Assembly (NCBI GenBank): GCA_002713585.1
Contig: PATD01000047.1
Coordinates: 1 to 39,331, forward strand
Reading direction: 5' to 3'
DNA from: Methanobacteriota archaeon
Lineage (GTDB): Archaea; Thermoplasmatota; Poseidoniia; Poseidoniales; Thalassarchaeaceae
DNA length: 39,331 nucleotides
Position numbers and translations under genes: made by a program. Within the stretch, counting starts at the first letter, position 1, and each line of letters begins with the position of its first letter. This document shows positions 8,063 to 16,524 of the stretch, in pieces. The notes below the pieces were generated by a model. That model ran no database searches, was not told the DNA's origin, and saw nothing but the letters and a program-made list of their open reading frames with translations.

Positions 8063-10276
8063 ATGGTTGGTGAACTGACGAATCGCCCTATGGCGCGATT
8101 CAATGCCGCCGGTCTTCGCAAGGACCTTGATTCCGTGATGCACATCTTATGTTCCTTGAAGGCGGTTGATCTAATCGACTTCGATGGTGAGGAAGGAAAT
8201 CATCTGAATCTTGGCTCTCCCCGAGACGATCACGATGCTGTAGCAAAGAATCTCTCGACTTATCGGAGCATATCGAAGTGGGTTGAATCATCCCGTCCCG
8301 AAGGCACTCAGTCCGAGAAGACCGTGCGTGGCTGGATTAATGGAGAACTCACAACTGAAATTCAGTCTATTTCTGAGACCATTTCTGAGATTGAGGATAA
8401 GCGATCAGAGGCTAACGCCACTGAAGAGAGGATCGCTGCCCTCGGCTCTTTCGTTGAATTAGGTGTCGACCTTGATTTGTTCGACGGGTATCGCACAGCT
8501 ACAGTATTCAGCGGTAACATTGGTGACAAGGGCACTGGTCAAGATGCACTGCAATCTGCCGGTGTCAGTGGCCATGTTGCTTCAGGTGGCGGCTTGACAA
8601 TGGTCGTCGTTGCAAATGAGGATGCAGCCGCAGTCAACAATGCTCTGGAATCGATGCGATTTTCGGCAGTTCAACCCCCGGCTGGAACGGGCTCTCCACG
8701 AGAAGCTCTGACCGATTCAACCACTCTACTCAAGGACCTCAACTTAGAGATTGAGAAACTCGAATCTACCCTCGATTCCTGGGCGTTGAAGCACGGGGAA
8801 AAGTTGGTCTGCGGTCTTGAGCTCCTCGAACGCGACTTCATCGAAGCTACCGCTCCTGCTCGTGTCGCGGTTAGTCAGCACGCTTTCATGATTGATGGTT
8901 GGATAGTTGCTGACCGTGAAGATGAGGTCCGTGCGGCTCTCAAAGGCCTATGCAGTTACATCGATGTAGATACTGATGTTGCACCCAAGCATCACGGCGT
9001 CCATGGACATGGCCATCACAATGATCCAAGTCCTCCAGTAGCCTTTGGCGACCATGGTCTCTCTCGACCGATGGAACTCCTAACGGATGCAGTCGGACGC
9101 TCTGATTACGGCAAGATTGACCCTACAGTATTCATGCTAATCACCTACCCTCTCTTTTTCGGATTGATGCTTGGAGATATGCTCTATGGGTTCATGACGC
9201 TCGGTCTTGCGGGCCTGATTTACTCTCGCGTCAAGGATTCAGGTAATGATCTAGGTATCCTCGGTGCGAAACTTGTTGCTTACATTGGGCTGTCTACAGT
9301 TCTGTTCGGTTACATCTATGGCGAGTTCGCAGGGTTTGAGATATTGCCGCACTACGAATCCTGTAGCGCGTATGCAGGGACATCGGGCCGTGCTCTTGCA
9401 GATGGGGCATCTGGAGAGTGCCACAAGGGCTGGCACCCATATGATGGAGTCCCAGCTTGGGCAAGTTCCTTTTCAGCACTCTACCCCTATGGAGGGGAAT
9501 TCCCCAATGTCGTCGAACATTATGGCGAGCACAGCCTATGGGAGACGCGCCTTCCGATGGGCGTTGTTCTTGCCTTCCCATTCCACCGTGTATCCTACAA
9601 TCTAACGGATCTCATCCTTCTGACGATTTATCTCGGCATTGCTCACCTTATGGTGGCATTCATTCTCGGTGCCATCGATGAGATACGTCATGGACACGGT
9701 TGGTCAGGCGCTATCTACGGAAAGGTGTCCTGGATGCTTGTGCTCGGTGGCGGTTTCTTCTTCTCGTATGCATACCTAATCTCAGGAGGTGGCCCCAGTC
9801 CGGAATATGCCGAGTTACTTTCCAATCTCAAGATGGGTGGCCTCATTGCAGCTGCAATTGGAGTGCTTCTTCTTCTCGTACATTTAGTGCATGAGGGAGT
9901 GCCTTTGTGGGTCGCATGCTTACTTGCTCCAATCGAGGCAATCGGGATGCTCCCTACCACTCTGTCATATGTTCGCCTCTTCGCAGTAGGTATCGTCGGC
10001 GTCAAAATTGCCGAAGCAGGCAATTCTCTACTTTATCCGATGATCGTTGAAGGGTTTTCAACGGGCGGTTCAATTCTCGTTGCTGTCCTAGCTCTAATCG
10101 GTTGGTTCTGTGTCCAAATTTTCGCATGGATTCTTGGCGTCTTCAGTCCAAATATTCACGCTGCTCGTCTCCACTTTGTTGAGTGGATGCGCCAATTCTA
10201 CACTGCTTCCGGGAAGGCCTTCGCGCCTCTCGGGGGACGGTCCCGATTCGTGGAGGCGGATAAGGGGCAACAATGA
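8063..10276 (+). CDS. atpI: A-type ATP synthase subunit I (a-subunit)
   Basis: The 737-residue membrane stator that carries ions to and from the rotor ring. The N-terminal half (about 1-360) is the cytoplasmic domain that binds the peripheral stalks. The C-terminal half is polytopic, starting with PTVFMLITYPLFFGLMLGD and containing the essential arginine in LSYVRLFA (Arg638). Two oddities stand out. A His-rich stretch KHHGVHGHGHH lies in the linker at about 309-319. The loop after the GYIYGEFAGFE segment carries an insertion of about 80 residues (about 425-505) with two cysteines (about 432 and 452) and many aromatics, probably on the outer face. ATG 8063 has an AGGAGG ribosome-binding site (8048-8053). 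Confidence 0.94.
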   Translation: MVGELTNRPMARFNAAGLRKDLDSVMHILCSLKAVDLIDFDGEEGNHLNLGSPRDDHDAVAKNLSTYRSISKWVESSRPEGTQSEKTVRGWINGELTTEIQSISETISEIEDKRSEANATEERIAALGSFVELGVDLDLFDGYRTATVFSGNIGDKGTGQDALQSAGVSGHVASGGGLTMVVVANEDAAAVNNALESMRFSAVQPPAGTGSPREALTDSTTLLKDLNLEIEKLESTLDSWALKHGEKLVCGLELLERDFIEATAPARVAVSQHAFMIDGWIVADREDEVRAALKGLCSYIDVDTDVAPKHHGVHGHGHHNDPSPPVAFGDHGLSRPMELLTDAVGRSDYGKIDPTVFMLITYPLFFGLMLGDMLYGFMTLGLAGLIYSRVKDSGNDLGILGAKLVAYIGLSTVLFGYIYGEFAGFEILPHYESCSAYAGTSGRALADGASGECHKGWHPYDGVPAWASSFSALYPYGGEFPNVVEHYGEHSLWETRLPMGVVLAFPFHRVSYNLTDLILLTIYLGIAHLMVAFILGAIDEIRHGHGWSGAIYGKVSWMLVLGGGFFFSYAYLISGGGPSPEYAELLSNLKMGGLIAAAIGVLLLLVHLVHEGVPLWVACLLAPIEAIGMLPTTLSYVRLFAVGIVGVKIAEAGNSLLYPMIVEGFSTGGSILVAVLALIGWFCVQIFAWILGVFSPNIHAARLHFVEWMRQFYTASGKAFAPLGGRSRFVEADKGQQ

Positions 10277-10325
10277 CATTCCCGCGCGGTTTCGCGCCGG
10301 ATACAAACACACGGAGGAAGAAGAA

Positions 10326-10643
10326 ATGAACCCGAAATTGATGAGGAACGCACTACGAATGATGATTGTCCTGTTGGCCGTTATTGGCTTGACAGACGTG
10401 GTCGCGGCGGCCGGAGCAGATGCTGCTCTGAACGGCAGCGGCTACTCTTGGGGTATGCCCCTGGGCGCCGGGATTGCTCTCGGTCTAGCCGGTGTTGGCA
10501 CTGGTCTTAGCCAGGGTCAGATCGGTGCAGCAGCAGTCGGCATGGTCGCTGAGGACGGAGACAAGTTCGTCACAGGTCTGATCTTCACGGCACTGCCTGA
10601 GACAATTGTCCTGTTCGGTTTCCTCGCAATGTTCCTAATGTGA
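10326..10643 (+). CDS. atpK: A-type ATP synthase subunit K (rotor ring proteolipid)
   Basis: The 105-residue c-ring subunit. After a hydrophobic N-terminal helix (about 9-29, possibly a cleaved leader or an extra helix) comes the usual hairpin: helix 1 at about 44-66 with GVGTGLSQGQIGAAAVG, a polar loop AEDGDK (75-80), and helix 2 at about 82-105 with ALPETIVLFGFL. Glu92 is the ion-binding carboxylate. Gln63 and Thr93 occupy positions that in sodium-dependent V/A-type rotors contribute ligands. ATG 10326 is chosen because GGAGGAAGAAGAA lies just before it; the frame is open further upstream inside subunit I, but those residues would not belong to a proteolipid. Confidence 0.93.
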   Translation: MNPKLMRNALRMMIVLLAVIGLTDVVAAAGADAALNGSGYSWGMPLGAGIALGLAGVGTGLSQGQIGAAAVGMVAEDGDKFVTGLIFTALPETIVLFGFLAMFLM

Positions 10644-10696
10644 ACATCTGCGTGAACCGTTCTGAACACACTAATGCAATACATGAGGACAGTGAC

Positions 10697-11263
10697 ATGA
10701 GTCTAGAAAAACTTGCCAAGGATATCGCGGCACAGGCCGAAGCTGAGGCATCGGAGATTATCGCGGAAGCGAAGGCAGAAGCGAAGCGGATTTCCAAAGG
10801 AGCAAGCTCCGAGGTCGCCACCATTAGCTCTGATGCGATGGCTATGGCTGAGAAGCAGGCCGCTCAAATCGGTGTAGAATCTGTAGCTAGCGCTCGCCAG
10901 ACCAACCAGAAGGACATCTTGATTGCAAAGCGCGTGCAAATTGATCTGACCTACGATGCAGTGCGTGAGAAACTCGGAAGCCCGAAACTCGGCAAGCGTT
11001 CAGCAATGTTGGATTCCCTATTGAAGGATGCCAAGGCAGAAGCGAAGGGTAAGATGACTCTCCGCCCTGCAGCAATCGACCGTTCTGCTCTCGAACAGAA
11101 GGCAAGCGGCTTCACTTTGGGTGATGACGTAGAAGCGCTCGGTGGCTTTATGCTGGTATCTGACGATGGAAGTATCAGTTTGGATTACACCTTCGACTCG
11201 AAATTGAATGATGCGTGGTTGACTTCTCTTGGAGACGTCAATCGGACCCTCTTTGGAGCTTAA
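10697..11263 (+). CDS. atpE: A-type ATP synthase subunit E
   Basis: Peripheral stalk subunit E, 188 residues. The N-terminal half is a long Ala/Glu/Lys-rich coiled coil (about 1-75) that pairs with subunit H, and the C-terminal globular half docks on the catalytic head (subunit B). The pattern AQAEAEASEIIAEAKAEAKR (about 12-31) is typical of the family. The end DDGSISLDYTFDSKLNDA also matches the family's conserved tail. ATG 10697 is preceded by GAGG at 10685-10688. The frame can be read from 10640, but that stretch overlaps the end of subunit K and is not conserved-looking. Confidence 0.92.
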   Translation: MSLEKLAKDIAAQAEAEASEIIAEAKAEAKRISKGASSEVATISSDAMAMAEKQAAQIGVESVASARQTNQKDILIAKRVQIDLTYDAVREKLGSPKLGKRSAMLDSLLKDAKAEAKGKMTLRPAAIDRSALEQKASGFTLGDDVEALGGFMLVSDDGSISLDYTFDSKLNDAWLTSLGDVNRTLFGA

Positions 11264-11277
11264 TCGGTGGGATCAAT

Positions 11278-12321
11278 ATGTTCGGTCGAGGAAATTGGGC
11301 TAATGCGGCGGCGCGTGCTCGCTCCCGTCGTGGACGCCTCCTTGATCGAACGCGAATTCGTCAGTTGATTAAGCAGAAACCAGATGCTATCGCAGCAAGT
11401 ATCGGAGATGCAGGCTATCGCCAGGATATCGACTTGTATGCTCACCGGCTTGCCGGTGCAGAACTCGTTGAAGCCGGGTTGAGCCACAATCTCGATCGCG
11501 AGGTACATCAAGTGCTCAAGTTCTGCCAAGGCGAACTTTCTGATATCGTCGGTGTTTGGGCTACTAAGATTGATCACAATAAGGCAAAAACAGTACTGCG
11601 GGCTGTTGATAGAGAGATTGAAACGGAGCGTCTCAGTACTAGCGCTCTACCCAAGGAGAATCCTGAGAATGCAGAATGGATTGCCATTGTTGAGGCCTCG
11701 TCGACACTTGAAGAAGCCGCATCTGCTATCTCAAAGACGGGGCTGGGGCGACGTATTTTCCGTGATATGAGTCCTGAAGCAACCCTCGCTGATTACGAGG
11801 ACGCCCTAGATCGTTCTTACTATCAGTCAGCATTGTCAGTAATCCCCAATCGTGGACCTAATGCTTCACTACGCCGATACCTCAAGATGGAAATTGCTCA
11901 CAGAGATGTTCTCAATATATTGCGGGCAATGCGTCAAGGGATTTCGTCTGAGAAACGTGCCGCCATCTTCCTCCCCGGTAGCGGACTTTCCCGCGCCACT
12001 GAGGCGGCCTTGATTCAGGCGAACAATCTCGATGATGTTCTCCAAGCAGTTCGACGCACATTATCCTTCGACGATAGTGGTCTTGAAGAGGCCCTACAGA
12101 TGTATTCAGAGTCCCGTACTATGGACCCTGTCGTTGATTTGTTCCACCACAAGAGGAGCGAACTTCTGCTTCGTTTTTCACACCTGCATCCGATCTCGGC
12201 GATGCCGATTGTATACTATATCGAGCGTAAATTGCTCGAAGTCGAGAATCTCCGTCTACTTGTGCGTGGTAAGGCGGCCGGTCTCCCTGAGCCCGTGATT
12301 GAAGCGCATTTGACATTGTGA
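11278..12321 (+). CDS. atpC: A-type ATP synthase subunit C (central stalk, V-type d homologue)
   Basis: A 347-residue, largely helical subunit that links the central stalk to the membrane rotor. Family-like features are the N-terminal YANAAARARSRRG-type start (here NWANAAARARSRRGRLL), the MEIAHRDVLNILRAMRQGIS segment and the C-terminal YYIERKLLEVENLRLLVRGK motif, which is strongly conserved in archaeal AtpC. ATG 11278 follows GGTGGGA (11266-11272). An in-frame upstream start (11215) would overlap subunit E by about 50 bases and is rejected. Confidence 0.93.
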   Translation: MFGRGNWANAAARARSRRGRLLDRTRIRQLIKQKPDAIAASIGDAGYRQDIDLYAHRLAGAELVEAGLSHNLDREVHQVLKFCQGELSDIVGVWATKIDHNKAKTVLRAVDREIETERLSTSALPKENPENAEWIAIVEASSTLEEAASAISKTGLGRRIFRDMSPEATLADYEDALDRSYYQSALSVIPNRGPNASLRRYLKMEIAHRDVLNILRAMRQGISSEKRAAIFLPGSGLSRATEAALIQANNLDDVLQAVRRTLSFDDSGLEEALQMYSESRTMDPVVDLFHHKRSELLLRFSHLHPISAMPIVYYIERKLLEVENLRLLVRGKAAGLPEPVIEAHLTL

Positions 12322-12330
12322 GGATTGAAT

Positions 12331-12630
12331 ATGGAAATCGCGATTATCGGTAGCCCGGAATTCACTCTTGGATTCCAGCTTGCTGGTGTAACGCATCTCC
12401 ACAATCCCGCGGATGAGGAGGAACTTGCCTCTCTCTGCCGCTCGATGATCGCCGACAAAGACGTCGGCATTGTCGTTCTCGACTCTGGGGACCTTTCCCG
12501 ACTCCCAGAGCGAATTCGCGATGAGGTTAACCTCAGCGTGACCCCTACCTTCCTTGGTATTGGAACCGAGGAGGACAACACCCTACGGGAGTCCATTCGG
12601 AAGGCACTCGGTGTCGACCTTTGGAAGTAA
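12331..12630 (+). CDS. atpF: A-type ATP synthase subunit F
   Basis: A 99-residue Rossmann-like subunit bound to the central stalk with subunit D. It begins MEIAIIGSPEFTLGFQLAG, matching the family's 'IAVIGD.D...GFRLAG' start, and ends in the usual short C-terminal helix (ESIRKALGVDLWK). ATG 12331 has GTGAGGA at 12318-12324, overlapping the stop of subunit C. A TTG two codons earlier is also in frame but badly spaced. The gene is followed by an A-rich stretch (12631-12640) before subunit A. Confidence 0.92.
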   Translation: MEIAIIGSPEFTLGFQLAGVTHLHNPADEEELASLCRSMIADKDVGIVVLDSGDLSRLPERIRDEVNLSVTPTFLGIGTEEDNTLRESIRKALGVDLWK

Positions 12631-12654
12631 TAAAAAAAAACGGAAGTGAAAGAA

Positions 12655-14397
12655 ATGAGCAATAATGAAGGCGTCATCTACCGAATTTCAGGACCTGTCG
12701 TGACTGCGACAGGGATCGATGCAAGAATGTACGAAGTGGTTCGAGTTGGCCATGAGAAATTGATGGGGGAAGTTATCGAGATACATGGTGAACAATCCGT
12801 CATTCAAGTGTATGAGGACACCTCGGGTATTCGTCCAGGCGAGCCCGTTCTCAGCACTGGTCAGACACTCTCGGTCCAGTTGGGCCCGGGTCTGCTGACC
12901 TCTATCTATGACGGAATCCAACGTCCTCTTCAGACTCTGGAAGAAGTCATGGGTGTATTCATCACTCGTGGTGTAGATGCCGATGGACTCGACCTTGAGA
13001 AGAAGTGGGACTTCGTTGCTACTGCTTCTGCGGGTGATGAGGTCGTTGGTGGGCAGATTATTGGTACCGTCCAAGAAACGGAAACCATCACTCACAAGAT
13101 CATGGTGCCTCCAAAGGCTTCTGGGACAATCAAGAACATCGATAGTGGCGAGTTTACAGTGACCGAGACTGTGTGCACCCTTGACGATGGCACTGAGATT
13201 CAGATGATGCAGGAATGGCCTGTTCGTCATCCTCGCCCTTACACTCAGAAGTACGCACCAGATACACCACTTGTTACTGGTATGCGTATCCTTGACTTCC
13301 TTTTCCCACTCGCTAAGGGCGGTGCAGCAGGAATCCCCGGTCCGTTTGGTTCGGGCAAGACGGTAACTCAGCAGTCTCTTGCGAAGTACTCCGATGCACA
13401 ACTTGTGGTCTACATCGGTTGTGGTGAGCGCGGAAATGAAATGACTGAAGTGCTAGACGAATTCCCTGGACTCATCGATCCAAATACTGGCAAGCCACTG
13501 ATGAACAGGACCGTTATGATTGCAAATACCTCAAACATGCCAGTGGCTGCCCGCGAAGCATCTGTTTACACAGGAATTACGATTGCCGAGTATTTCCGTG
13601 ATCAAGGATACGACGTTGCTCTCATGGCTGATTCCACCAGTCGATGGGCAGAAGCCATGCGTGAGATTTCCAGTCGTCTTGAGGAGATGCCTGGTGAGGA
13701 AGGATACCCTGCGTATCTGTCTAGCCGCCTAGCGGAATTCTACGAGCGTGCTGGTCGTGTTGAGACTCTCAATGGCGACGATGGGTCCGTCACTGTCATT
13801 GGTGCCGTGTCCCCTCCTGGTGGTGACATCTCTGAGCCGGTTAGCCAAGGTACTTTGCGAATTGTGAAGGTTTTCTGGGGACTAGACGCTGGTCTTGCTC
13901 GGAAGCGTCACTTCCCCGCAATTAACTGGCTCAACTCCTACTCTCTATACCCGCAGAGTCTGAATCAGTGGTTCCGTGATAATATTGCAAGCGACTTCCC
14001 GGAGGTCCGAACTGAGATTAGTGCCTTGTTGAAGGTTGAAGCAGAACTCCAAGAAATTGTACAGCTCGTCGGTTCTGACGCACTGCCTATCGATCAGCAA
14101 CTCACTCTCGAGGTTGCCCGTATGATCCGCGAGTACTTCCTACAGCAGAATGGGTTCGACCCAGTCGACGCTTACAGCGGCGTCGAACAGCAATACGCGA
14201 TGGCCAAGGCCATCCTAACCTTCCAGGACGAGGCGAAGAAGGCCATGGCTGCCGGTGCCCGCCTTCAGGACGTTGTGAACGTCCCAGCGCGAACTGAACT
14301 TATGCGAGCTCGATTCGCAGAAGGTTACTTGGAGAGTATTGGAGGCCTTGTCGACGACATGGTCGGTGAAATCACTGGCACGGTGGAGGCCAACTGA
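12655..14397 (+). CDS. atpA: A-type ATP synthase catalytic subunit A
   Basis: The 580-residue ATP-hydrolysing or -synthesising head subunit. It has the N-terminal barrel (about 1-75), the non-homologous bulge region (about 110-185) peculiar to A/V-type subunits, the P-loop GPFGSGKT (229-236), the catalytic glutamate region [12 protein letters not shown] (about 257-268), and the Walker B/arginine region [11 protein letters not shown] (about 324-334). All catalytic positions appear intact. There is no intein, though A subunits of other archaea sometimes carry one at the P-loop. ATG 12655 is preferred to a GTG at 12646 because family proteins start just ahead of [12 protein letters not shown]. 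The ribosome-binding site is weak (GGAAG). Confidence 0.97.
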   Translation: MSNNEGVIYRISGPVVTATGIDARMYEVVRVGHEKLMGEVIEIHGEQSVIQVYEDTSGIRPGEPVLSTGQTLSVQLGPGLLTSIYDGIQRPLQTLEEVMGVFITRGVDADGLDLEKKWDFVATASAGDEVVGGQIIGTVQETETITHKIMVPPKASGTIKNIDSGEFTVTETVCTLDDGTEIQMMQEWPVRHPRPYTQKYAPDTPLVTGMRILDFLFPLAKGGAAGIPGPFGSGKTVTQQSLAKYSDAQLVVYIGCGERGNEMTEVLDEFPGLIDPNTGKPLMNRTVMIANTSNMPVAAREASVYTGITIAEYFRDQGYDVALMADSTSRWAEAMREISSRLEEMPGEEGYPAYLSSRLAEFYERAGRVETLNGDDGSVTVIGAVSPPGGDISEPVSQGTLRIVKVFWGLDAGLARKRHFPAINWLNSYSLYPQSLNQWFRDNIASDFPEVRTEISALLKVEAELQEIVQLVGSDALPIDQQLTLEVARMIREYFLQQNGFDPVDAYSGVEQQYAMAKAILTFQDEAKKAMAAGARLQDVVNVPARTELMRARFAEGYLESIGGLVDDMVGEITGTVEAN

Positions 14398-14411
14398 AGG
14401 AGGGATCGTGA

Positions 14412-15788
14412 ATGACTAGCAAGGAATACAAGACAATCACAGACATCAAGGGACCATTGGTGTTCCTAGAAAAGACCGAACCAGTCGCCTATGGCGAGAT
14501 CGTGACGATTCGTCTGAGCGATGGTTCGATGAAGAACGGCCAAGTGCTCGATACTTCAGATGACGCGGTCATCGTGCAGGTATTCGAAGGCACAGAAGCA
14601 ATCGATAGACAGGCAGGAGTCAAGTTCCTTGGCGATGTCTTCAAGCTCCCTGTGAGCCGGGACCTTGTCGGGCGAATCCTCGATGGTGCAGGGCGCCCTC
14701 GTGATGGCGGCCCAGATATCGTAGCAGAAGAGAAGGCAGACATTATCGGTGCGGCAATCAACCCGTACTCGCGTCAGTCTCCTCACGACTTCATTCAGAC
14801 CGGCGTCAGTGCAATTGACTGTTGTACCACGCTTGTCCGTGGTCAGAAGCTCCCGATCTTCAGTGCATCCGGTCTCCCGCACAACGACATTGCTCTCCAG
14901 ATTGCTCGTCAGGCGAAGCTCAAGGATAGCGATGAGGAGTTCATTGTAGTATTCTGCGCGATGGGTATTACTGCGGAGGAGTATAACTTCTTCAGAACGG
15001 ATCTTGAGCGCACCGGTGCTCTAGAGAATGCAGTTCTTTTCGTCAATCTCGCTGACGACCCTGCAGTCGAGCGGCTGATTACGCCGCGTCTAGCGTTGAC
15101 TGCGGCCGAGTATCTCGCATTCGAGCACGACTATCACGTGCTGGTTATCTACACGGACATGACGAACTACTGTGATTCACTACGTCAGATTGGTGCTGCT
15201 CGTGAAGAGGTTCCAGGTCGACGTGGTTATCCAGGATACATGTACACTGACCTTGCAATGCTCTATGAGCGTGCAGGAATCGTGAAGGGCAAGAAGGGAA
15301 GCATCACACAATTCCCAATTCTAACGATGCCCGGTGACGACATCACGCACCCAATTCCTGACCTCTCCGGTTACATTACTGAGGGTCAGATTGTGATTTC
15401 CCGTGAATTGCATCAGGCCGGTATCTATCCGCCAATCAACGTCTTACCTTCGCTTTCCCGGCTCATGGGTGGTTGCATTGGTGAGAAGACGACCAGAGAT
15501 GACCACAAGAAGGTCAGCGATCAGATGTACGCTGCTTATGCAGAAGGACGCGAACTACGTGGACTCGTAGCGATTGTAGGCGAGGATGCCCTCAACGAGC
15601 GTGATTTGCAACTGCTGAAGTTCTCTGATATCTTTGAAGACAAGTTCCTGCGTCAGGATCGTGACGAGGATCGGACGATTGACGAAACTCTGGATCTATG
15701 TTGGAATCTCATGTCGAGTATCGATGAGAAGTACCTTGTGCGACTGGATCGCGAACTCATCGACAAGTATGGTCAGCACACAGAATGA
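14412..15788 (+). CDS. atpB: A-type ATP synthase regulatory subunit B
   Basis: The 458-residue non-catalytic head subunit alternating with A. Diagnostic features are the start [20 protein letters not shown], the region FQTGVSAID-like [20 protein letters not shown], the degenerate P-loop segment [11 protein letters not shown] (about 150-160) where A has its P-loop, and [20 protein letters not shown], which is strongly conserved in archaeal B subunits. ATG 14412 follows GGAGGG at 14398-14403, one base after the stop of subunit A. Confidence 0.97.
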   Translation: MTSKEYKTITDIKGPLVFLEKTEPVAYGEIVTIRLSDGSMKNGQVLDTSDDAVIVQVFEGTEAIDRQAGVKFLGDVFKLPVSRDLVGRILDGAGRPRDGGPDIVAEEKADIIGAAINPYSRQSPHDFIQTGVSAIDCCTTLVRGQKLPIFSASGLPHNDIALQIARQAKLKDSDEEFIVVFCAMGITAEEYNFFRTDLERTGALENAVLFVNLADDPAVERLITPRLALTAAEYLAFEHDYHVLVIYTDMTNYCDSLRQIGAAREEVPGRRGYPGYMYTDLAMLYERAGIVKGKKGSITQFPILTMPGDDITHPIPDLSGYITEGQIVISRELHQAGIYPPINVLPSLSRLMGGCIGEKTTRDDHKKVSDQMYAAYAEGRELRGLVAIVGEDALNERDLQLLKFSDIFEDKFLRQDRDEDRTIDETLDLCWNLMSSIDEKYLVRLDRELIDKYGQHTE

Positions 15789-15826
15789 TGAGATGGACCG
15801 AGAAGATTGAGCGAGGAGGTGAGTGA

Positions 15827-16444
15827 ATGGCGTTGGATATCAAGCCTACACGTAGCGAACTCATCAATCTAAAGCGTCGCATCAAGCAGACTCAGAATGG
15901 CTACAAACTCTTGAAGATGAAGCGAGACGGACTCTTCCACGAGTTCCGTACACTCCTAGCGGAGATGATTACCGCACGGGAGGAACTAGTACAGACCTTC
16001 CGTGAAGCGAAACAAGGCATTGATCTAGCTAGTGCAGTTGAGGGTGGAATCGTTGTTCAGAGCGCTGCAATGGCGATTTCGAATCATCCTGAAGTTATGG
16101 TCGAGCGTCGTAATATCATGGGCGTCGTCGTTCCGAGTGTGACTGGTGAACATCTAACCAGTACGATTGACGAGCGTGGTATGGGCCTTGTTGGCGGTTC
16201 ACCCTATATCGATGAGGCTGCGGATGGATACTCTGCACTAATCGAGAAGATAGTGAAGGCGGCCGAGATGGAAGCCACTCTCAAGCGTCTGCTTGAGGAG
16301 ATTGAAGCTACAAAACGTCGTGTGAATGCGCTTGAATTCGTCGTTATTCCTCAGATGGAGGAGGCAAAGGTGTTCATCCAACTTCGACTTGAAGAGATGG
16401 AGCGTGAAGAGACGTTCCGGCTCAAGCGATTCAAGAATAAGTGA
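15827..16444 (+). CDS. atpD: A-type ATP synthase subunit D (central rotor shaft)
   Basis: The 205-residue rotor shaft, two long antiparallel helices. The N-terminal segment IKPTRSELINLKRRIKQTQN and the following GYKLLKMKRDGL match the conserved start of V/A-type D subunits. The C-terminal helix includes TKRRVNALEFVVIPQM, another family signature. ATG 15827 is preceded by GAGGAGGT (15812-15819). This is the last gene of the H-I-K-E-C-F-A-B-D operon; about 80 bases separate it from the next gene. Confidence 0.95.
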   Translation: MALDIKPTRSELINLKRRIKQTQNGYKLLKMKRDGLFHEFRTLLAEMITAREELVQTFREAKQGIDLASAVEGGIVVQSAAMAISNHPEVMVERRNIMGVVVPSVTGEHLTSTIDERGMGLVGGSPYIDEAADGYSALIEKIVKAAEMEATLKRLLEEIEATKRRVNALEFVVIPQMEEAKVFIQLRLEEMEREETFRLKRFKNK

Positions 16445-16524
16445 TGTTCAACCCAATTTATTCGCCCATTGAGTTGTAATGTGGGAAGTGAAGGGTCATA
16501 TCGGACCGTATCGAGCGAAATCAC

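Noticed and set aside
12688-13401. Long minus-strand open frame (237 codons) inside the ATP synthase A gene
   Set aside because: It is antisense to an unmistakable catalytic subunit, has no family-like motif and no independent promoter or ribosome-binding site; it is a shadow frame.
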